This document shows positions 57,375-64,000 of a stretch of 64,000 nucleotides of DNA, piece after piece. The DNA comes from Ochromonas danica (lineage: Eukaryota > Sar > Chrysophyceae > Chromulinales > Chromulinaceae). The position numbers were made by a program, and so were the translations under genes. The DNA is taken from positions 87,575-151,574 of the forward strand of contig VKHL01000066.1 in the NCBI GenBank assembly GCA_015146655.1. Direction: 5' to 3'. How positions within the stretch are numbered: the stretch's first letter is position 1; each line of letters opens with the position of its first letter. Below the pieces are notes generated by a model that was given only the letters and a program-made list of their open reading frames with translations, searched no databases and had not been told where the DNA came from.

Positions 57375-59660
57375 TTAGCGCCTCCGCCTATTCTCTCCTG
57401 CTCTGTTCGGTTCATTAGCAGCCCTGTCACGCCGCCAAGTGTTATTCGAGTCCACCTCTCGACGAGGTGAATGATGAGATCGAGGTCGAGCATCAGATTT
57501 CAACGCGTTGCCCCAATGGTGTTCCCTCTCCTCTCTCGTTGACGAGGAGGCGGAAGGAGAAGATGAGCGCTTGTTAACAGGATCATAGCGATAAGTGCGA
57601 CCAGGCAAGTTCCGCAATCTCTCCTCTTGGCTGAGCGCGTTGACGTGGTCAATGCGGCCGATGGTTTGCAGCAGCGCCTCTTCTGGCAGAAAGGGAATCT
57701 GCACGACACATTCCCAGGCATTCTTCTTGCCGTTGGCATCGACGGAGAAATCTCTTGGATAGAAGTGCCGCAATGGACTGGCTGGGTGAGTCATCACAGC
57801 AGCGTAGGGGCGTGGCAACAACTCTTCGGACTGCGGCGGAAGGACAGAAAGCAATTGCAACAATGGCGTGAAAGGTTTGCCAACAGGGAAGGAAGGCTTC
57901 AAATCGGCTAGATCGACTAAATCCGAGGCGCAAGGACCGTAGAGGTAGGGGTAATACCAGGTCCAGGAGGGGCAGCCGCTGTGGTAGTAGGAGAGCACCC
58001 AATAGAGCCCCTTGACGTACTCCTCCACCACCTTCCGCCGCCCCTCTTTGTCCTGCGGATGCAGCCCCAGCTTGACTTGATAGTAATGGTCTTTGTAGCT
58101 GTCGGTCTCGTAAACAGGATCCTTCTCATCCACGGAGCGCTGCTCGAAGTAAAGAGGCTCTCGTCGTGCCACTTCTTGCAGGAAGAGTTCGAGGCGAGGC
58201 AGATGCACTCGAGTCTTCTGCGTGAGATACCCTCCCAACGACGGTAACAAGGAGCGATAGATGTTCATCATGAGATTGAGAGATCCGTCCGCAATATCCT
58301 TTAGCACACCACACATGTATTACTTCAAACACATCTGTTAGGGGAGACAAGAGGAAGGGAAGGCTTACGAGATGCGGCAAACACGGCAAGAAATCATTTC
58401 CAATGAAGAAACACCTACAGTACATCATCATCATCATCAAGTCTCGTGAAGAATGGCGCCACAAGGACTAACATGTGAAACAAGTGAAACAAGGACTAAC
58501 ATGAAGACGAAGTCATCGATGATGCGCTCGAGGTCGAACTCGATGCCCTTCACGACGATGCGATCCTCTTCTTGGGGGGCACTGGGGGGGACCTGGTCGA
58601 CGACCGCTTCTCTCCCCTCTTGGTAGGCTCTCTCAGCCTCACGCAATGCCTTCTTGGATGCTTCTGATCCTGTGCCGATCTGTCGGAAATGCTGCTTGAG
58701 CATTCTCCGCAGCACCGAGACCTCGAGCAGCTCGAAGTCTTCCGGCACGTAGCTCAACGCATCTTTGCGCCGTTTGCTGATCTTCTCACGCAGAAGAACG
58801 AAGAAAGGTTCGTGAGTGACGAGAGAGAGCATGATCAAGTCTGCATCGAGGCCATAGATGCAATGTCTGCGTTGGCCGGGCTGGTAGTAATCGGCGTCGT
58901 GATCGGCGAGGGATCGAATGAAGTCCATCGCCTTGTGCTCTCCTTCGCCCGGTACATCCGGTCCAGAGAACACCACAGAAGCGCCATTTTGCCAGAAAGA
59001 GTCTGTCTCCATCTTGTGCGCGATCCACGCTCTAAACGCCGTGGCCAGTCGATCCATAAAGCCTGTGCCGGGGGTGATGCAGTTCGAGTCGAAGGAGTCC
59101 GTCTCCGGCAGCTTGCCTTCCTTGGCCACATGCTCTGCTAGCAGCGCCTCGCGCTCTTTCGAGGCACGGAATCGTCTCGCTCGCTGCTGGTTCATCTTCG
59201 CCCTGGGCGCCACGCCGTCGATGGCGAGGAAGATCATCCGCTGCGGCTTGACGAGTTTGTAGAGGCGGTCCGTGTAGGAGAAGATGCGCTCGAACATCTC
59301 ATCCTCAGAGAGCAAAACGAGGCGGTCAGCGTTCGCGTGTGTGCAAGTGTGGATGATTCCGTTCATGTCGAGGTAGAAGTAGTCCACGGCCAGCGCGCGC
59401 TCGCCGATGACGTCATCCACAGACTCCACGATCAGCGGGTAGAGATCCACCAGCCAGCGAAACAGCTTTGGAATACCATAGAGGGCTGTGGTTGAGGCAG
59501 CAGGCTTCTGGCGCAGAGGCAGCGGCAGCGAGGAGCAGCGAGACAGACAACGGGATTGTTGCCCAGGAATGGTTGACACTTGCGGCAGAGGCCGCACCCA
59601 GGAATGGCATGGTGGAACGATGAGGACTAGTATAAGGAAGAGATGAAGGCAAGTCAGCAT
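57375..59660 (-). CDS. XRN-family 5'-3' exoribonuclease with plastid-like presequence
   Basis: Three exons: 59660-58501, 58414-58369 and 58298-57375, giving 709 residues. The XRN catalytic core is complete at the motif level: YGIPKLFRWLVDLYPLIVES, YLDMNGIIHTCTH, FLAIDGVAPRAKMNQQRARR, FSGPDVPGEGEHKAM, YGLDADLIMLSLVTHEP and FFIGNDFLPCLPHL (split over the 46-nt exon 2). XRN enzymes degrade 5'-monophosphate RNA. Family members normally begin directly at MGIPKLFRWL. Here about 60 residues precede it: a signal peptide (MLTCLHLFLILVLIVPPCHS), then Trp-21 and about 40 residues rich in Ser, Arg, Pro and Gln with no Asp or Glu. That is a classic bipartite plastid presequence. The C-terminus is short and basic (GENRRRR). 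Confidence 0.88.
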
Positions 59661-59869
59661 GCTATCCTATCCTTCCCTGTCAAGTTGCAAAAATCCTTTC
59701 TTGCACTATTTGACTGGCAGACCCACACAGACAAAGAAGACCGTTTATTGTAGAAGAAACTGACTTATCGTCCCTGTAAACAACGCCACTCTCAACGGAA
59801 AAGTGTAAATACAGTGTAAGTAGTCTACAGAGCAAATGTTAATCTTCTCTTAAAACAAAAACAATATCG

Positions 59870-61001
59870 TTAAAGCAGATTGGCCTTCTTCAATGCCGCA
59901 TCCAACTGCTCTTCAGAGGCTTTCCAGAGAGCTTGGCGCAGCGTTTTGTTAACATCTTGGCCAGCCACACTTGGGGGCTGGGGTCCACAATCCACCAAAT
60001 AGGCTCCTCTCAGCGCTGGAGTTTCGATGCGAGGAGCGAGACAAGCATAGACAGTCGTGGCAGCACCCTGAGGAATAGTCTTATCCTTCACCAACCCTCC
60101 CACAAGCCGATTGAACAAGCTCTGCTTCCAGAGGTTGGTCTGGATAACTCCTGGATGCACTGCCACGGCGGTCACATGGCTGCCTGCCGTGCGATCGGCC
60201 AGCTCCTTGGCGAAGAGAAGGTTAGCCAACTTGGACTGGCCGTAGGCGAGCCACGCACGATACTTCCTTCCGTGCTGGAAGTGCAAGTCTTGCACGTCCA
60301 CGTCGCCCAACGTATGTGCCGAGCTGGAGAGAAGCACGACGCGTCCCTCGCTCGTGGCGTCGCCAGCCATGAGGGGCAGCAGCAATCGCGTGAGATAGAA
60401 GTGGCCGAAGTGGTTGACGCCGATCTGCTTCTCGAAGCCTGCGTCAGTGAGCTCTAGATGAGGCAGTGCCATAATGCCAGCGTTGAGAACGAGGAAGTCC
60501 AGGCGCTTCTCTTTCTTGAGGAATTCCTCTGCGAAGGTCTTGATGGAGGACAGAGAGAGAAGGTCCAGCGCCATCACCTCCACCTGCCCCGCCCTGGCCA
60601 CATAGTCGCCTAGGCCAGGCTGGAGAATCTCCTCCTCAACTGCTTTCTGTGCCGCAGCGACCGATCGCGAGCAGAGAATGACCTTCGCTCCCGCACTAGC
60701 CAAGGCCTTGCAAGTCTCCAGGCTGACAACCAAGACAGCAGATTAGAGAAGGAGATGATGGTGATGATGATGGCTGTGAGGAGGGGCTACCCGATGCCAC
60801 TGTTGCCTCCAGTGACGATGGCGACCTTTCCTTTGAGGTAGTCGCCCTCGCCGAAGTTGTTGACCACCTGACAGACGATGACGAACAGTGGCAGTGGTCG
60901 GTCATTAGCACGTGAAGAGAGCGCTGAAACAAAAGAAGAATTACATCTCTAGCAGTGGAATGAGCGCCCAGTCCGCATTCGCTCGATTGCTTCGCTCCCA
61001 T
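59870..61001 (-). CDS. Short-chain dehydrogenase/reductase (retinol dehydrogenase/WWOX-like)
   Basis: Three exons inferred: 61001-60912, 60867-60791 and 60722-59870, giving 339 residues. Rossmann cofactor motif VAIVTGGNSGIG spans the exon 2/3 junction. NAG motif LVLNAGIM, catalytic Ser in VVLLSSSAHT, and YxxxK as YGQSKLANLLFA are all present, followed by VHPGVIQTNLW. This set fits the RDH11-14/WWOX/protochlorophyllide-reductase-like branch of classical NADP(H) SDRs; the substrate is unknown. The first intron is only 44 nt with an atypical GTGCTA donor, so the first 30 residues are uncertain. If right, the protein starts MGAKQSSE, which fits the N-myristoylation pattern (Gly2, Ser6). Confidence 0.78.
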
Positions 61002-61195
61002 TCTTGATGATCTTATTCAGTCTAATAATACTACTAGTTGTAGATAATGGATTATGGAACGATCTTCTGTCCCGCGCTGTGAGAGAAAGGCGACTTTGGA
61101 AGGAAGAGAAATCGAGTTATTTCTCTAAATAGTGGACATTGTGAGTTTCTCATTAACCTTACAGCAGACCATTATTAACTATGATGTGTTATTTG

Positions 61196-62266
61196 TTATT
61201 GGGCACAAAGACCATGAAGAATGATGTCTCCTTCAGCCAGACCAACTGCAACATCGATTAGTGTCAGAGGCACTTCTAACTGGCGAGTCATGCTGCGATA
61301 GCCTCCGAAGAAGGAAGTCTTCACCGTCACGACCACTTGGTCGATCACTTTGAGTTCCAGGGCAGACTGGATGACCTCGGCACCACCTTCAATAAGCAGC
61401 GTCCTCACTCCCATCTCTTGCCGCAGGACCCGCAAGCAATGCTCAAAGTCACATCTCCCAATAGAGAAATACAATACAGGATACACACATACGCAGAAAC
61501 AGACACACACATACACACAAAGAGAATGTTAGAGTTAGCAAGCCGCATTAAGCCATAAGCAAGCCGTATTAGTTTACCTGCCGCGACTATCCGCTCTGCA
61601 AGTGAAAAGTTGGCCATCGAAGGGCCGCAAGAGCGCCTCGGCCTGACCGAATCGCTCGTCCTCTGGGGCGACACAAGTGAAGACGAGGGGGCGCTGCAGG
61701 AGCATGGCGTCAGCAGGAAGACCGAGGATCCGCAGCTGTGAGTCGAGCACTACTGGGCGAGGATTACGAGAGCTAGTACAAGCGGCGAGTGGCGAGCGCA
61801 CAGTGAGTCTCGGCCTGTCGCAGGAGAGAGTGTTGGCGCCGATCAACACTGCCTCGTGCTCCGCGCGCAAAGAGTGCAGCAGGCGGAAGGATGCCTCGGA
61901 AGAGATGTCATACCTCTGTTTGGCTGAAGGAGCGCTGTAAAAGACAGCCAACATGTTGAGTGAAGGGCTCAGTCGGGAGGTGGAGGAGGAGGTTTAGTAC
62001 ATGGAGCCATCCAACGTTTGGGCATAGCATAGGGTAATGAAAGGACGCCATCGCCATCGTTGGCCCTCCACAGCGTCGTCGTCGTCATCGCTTTCTGTTG
62101 CAGCGCTCAAGTGTTGCCTGGAGAGGCAGTAGATGTCCTGCTCTGTCAGCTGTGGGCGGGAACTGGACAAAGTCTCTACGACCGGTTGACTCACAAGGTT
62201 ACCAATACAGCACAAAGCATGCAAGAGAATGAGCAGAACGATCCAAATGGTCTGTGAAGGAGGCAT
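61196..62266 (-). CDS. Riboflavin-pathway pyrimidine reductase (RibD C-terminal/RIB7-like)
   Basis: Three exons: 62266-62001, 61934-61578 and 61454-61196, giving 293 residues. The core matches the RibD_C reductase that uses NADPH to reduce the ribosyl side chain of the diaminouracil/aminouracil intermediate: RPFITLCYAQTLDGSIAPSA across a splice site, FRLLHSLRAEHEAVLIGANT, RPRLTVRSP, NPRPVVLDS, LLIEGGAEVIQSAL and VVVTVKTSFFGG. There is no deaminase zinc domain, so it is monofunctional like fungal Rib7. The N-terminus (TIWIVLLILLHALCCIGNLV) is a signal peptide or anchor, suggesting secretory-route import, possibly to a complex plastid where riboflavin synthesis occurs in algae. Confidence 0.87.
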
Positions 62267-62460
62267 TTTGCGGCTCTTCGCCAAGGAATGAAGCGAAATC
62301 AAAAACAGTTTAAAACATCCAGAAACGCATCAGGGTTCGCACCCGCCTATCCTCTGTGAAACTCTCGAAAGGAGGGTTTCAAACCCAATCCAGGACCAAT
62401 CCAAGTCACCAAAACTCCGACTGAGACTTCAAAATAATCCAAATCGAATTGAACAAAAAA

Positions 62461-63770
62461 ATGAATCCAAGTGTTGTGTTCTTGCTAGCCTTTTTCCTGC
62501 GAACAATATCTGTCTCATCGTTTGCAGAATGGATGGTGAATGATCATTGTAGTCGCTCTCTGGTAGTGGGGCAGGTTATAATGAACGAAGATGTTGTGGA
62601 ATCCTCTGAGCGGATGATTGAGGTTTTCAGAGGTGACCAAAAGCTAGCCTCGGGAAGTGCCTATATTCTTGGAGAAGTTGTGGTTGTGAAGATTACCAAC
62701 TCCAACAACGAATACATTTATGAGGTGTCTGGGGGCGCAAGTTTTGTAGATGGTGGCTGCCAGGGGCGTCGCATGGCCAACGAACCCGAGGTCGAGTTGA
62801 CTCTGCCCACCGATTCCGCGCCCTTAGCTGGCAGTGTGAAGATTGTGGCTGGGTGGGCCCTGGGTCGTGGGCAAGTTAAGCTCACTCCGCCCTTCTTTTT
62901 GACTCATCCTTTGGGTGGCGACAGCACGGCTCCAGCGGCCATTCTCACGGGAGCTACCCTTGGACCAGCCGAGGCGCCCATCCATGCCAAGTTGGAGGCA
63001 CATGATGAGATACTTTTACGTGATGAAGTTCCCTCGGAGGAGGAGAAAGCTCGTCTTCGCAGCGTTCACAAAGGTGACCATGCAGATCTCTGAGTCCGTT
63101 CAACGACTAGAGATTACTTCTATGATACTCTGTTCGCATTACGTAGCGTTGATTGCCTCTATACCTTCTTTTCTTACCAACTCTACCTTATCTCATGAAA
63201 GGCGTATGACGATTGCCACGCATGTATATAACAGTATAATATAGCAATAGCAGGAATGGGATGAATGATAGACATTTTTATTAATATCGTTATATCTTCC
63301 TTGTTCTAATGAGCATCTTTTTTACGATTCCTCTTTTAGAACGAGGCAAGTATAAGGATACCAAAAGTTCATCTTCGCTTCTGTTTGACGCTGACCACCT
63401 GTCCTCGCTCTATAATTCGGTCACACAGAAAGTGACATCCTCTATCCAACCTTCTTGGCTTAAACGCGGTGATAGTCCTTCTGAATATCGTCCAAGCAAA
63501 GCGAATCGTCGTCAAGGTCTTCTAGGGCATCAGCCAGACTACTTTAACTTCGCCGAGAGCCATAACGATGCACTGAAGGGATCCCATCTGCGACAAAGGA
63601 CCGCTCGACGCCATCGAAAACTCTCCAAAATTCGTCAGCTATTCTATATTGCGCTGATAATTCTCGCGTTGGTTGCAATGTTCTCGTTAGCTGATTGTTG
63701 CATGAGAAACAGGTTCAGAGCCTTCAAGTATGTGCGCCACGTTAGAGGACACCCCATAGAAGATGAGTGA
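62461..63770 (+). CDS. Predicted type I membrane protein, unknown family
   Basis: Two exons inferred: 62461-63073 and 63340-63770, giving 347 residues. The frame is kept by joining phase-1 ends (donor AAAG/GTGACC, acceptor CTCTTTTAG). Signal peptide MNPSVVFLLAFFLRTISVSS is followed by a ~150-residue lumenal beta-rich domain with conserved-looking Cys and Gly (DHCSRSLVVGQVIM; SGGASFVDGGCQGRR; IVAGWALGRGQVKLT). The overall pattern loosely recalls Reeler/DOMON-like secreted domains, but I cannot name it. Exon 2 gives a basic juxtamembrane stretch, one transmembrane helix (FYIALIILALVAMFSLADCC) and a short cytosolic tail. If the intron is wrong, these are two separate genes: a 210-residue secreted protein ending at 63093, and a short membrane protein. 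Confidence 0.6.
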
Positions 63771-63923
63771 AATTGCTTCTGTCAAGGATACACAGAAGTA
63801 AGTAGTTGTGTGACTTCTGAAGTTATTCTCTGTTTGTAAATGCTCGTTCCATTGCAACACAGCATCTGACAACATAAACGATTAATTAGGATTCTCCAAA
63901 AGCCACTGGGAATGACATGAGAC

Positions 63924-64000
63924 GGTTAGGGTTAGGGTTAGGGTTAGGGTTAGGGTTAGGGTTAGGGTTAGGGTTAGGGTTAGGGTTAGGGTTAGGGTTA
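63924..64000 (+). repeat. Telomeric TTAGGG repeat array at chromosome end
   Basis: A run of about 12.5 perfect TTAGGG units preceded by GG and continuing to the window end. The G-rich strand runs 5' to 3' toward the right edge, as expected for a right-hand chromosome end. No degenerate or subtelomeric repeat precedes it. Confidence 0.97.

Noticed and set aside
60921-60981. A 21-nt intron (GTAATT...TTTCAG) in the SDR first exon
   Set aside because: Far shorter than any other intron here. Removing it does not change frame, so it would not explain the junction with the Rossmann exon.

Overview
This is a nuclear DNA window from a eukaryotic microalga or protist, and it ends at a chromosome tip. 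The last 77 bases are about 12 copies of TTAGGG on the + strand, which is the correct orientation for a right-hand telomere. Genes are densely packed on both strands. Many carry short GT-AG introns, mostly 45-100 nt, and I placed these by hand from splice signals and reading-frame continuity. Two proteins near the right end begin with a signal peptide ending just before an aromatic residue (S-S-F, H-S-W), followed by an acid-poor, Ser/Pro/Arg-rich stretch. This is the bipartite presequence used to import proteins into a secondary (red-lineage) plastid. One of them carries a PnsB3-like ferredoxin domain. A photosynthetic stramenopile or similar alga is my best guess; the species is not determined.

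Layout. 1-1.9 kb: a leucine-rich-repeat protein spliced to Tudor/Agenet-like domains, running off the left edge. 2.2-9.2 kb: nine-exon ATG2 (autophagy lipid transfer). 9.6-11.9 kb: SNF1/AMPK alpha kinase. 12.7-15.6 kb: an ARM-repeat protein and an F-box/LRR-like protein. 15.8-24.4 kb: mitochondrial methylmalonate-semialdehyde dehydrogenase, a LACTB2-like hydrolase, exocyst SEC8 and nicotinate phosphoribosyltransferase. 25-33.7 kb: an STM1/SERBP1-like ribosome-associated protein, urease accessory protein UreG with a His-rich minisatellite, a coiled-coil orphan, two further orphans, tRNA-Gly(GCC), and SUMO E1 subunit AOS1. 33.7-43.3 kb: RanGAP, urease (fused gamma-beta-alpha), an orphan, and the DHH1/DDX6 helicase. 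43.9-55.8 kb: a 3,077-residue NBAS-like ER tethering protein and a bacterial-type malate synthase G. 56-62.3 kb: four minus-strand genes, namely a PDZ-ferredoxin fusion, an XRN-type exoribonuclease with a plastid-like presequence, a short-chain dehydrogenase and a riboflavin-pathway reductase. 62.5-63.8 kb: a predicted type I membrane protein ending about 150 bp from the telomere repeats.

Several genes share a theme. Urease and UreG (ureolysis), SNF1 and ATG2 (starvation response and autophagy), and malate synthase with methylmalonate-semialdehyde dehydrogenase (carbon salvage) could all act in nutrient acquisition and recycling. Eukaryotic neighbours need not be co-regulated, so this is only suggestive. 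All exon boundaries are inferred from sequence and have no transcript support.
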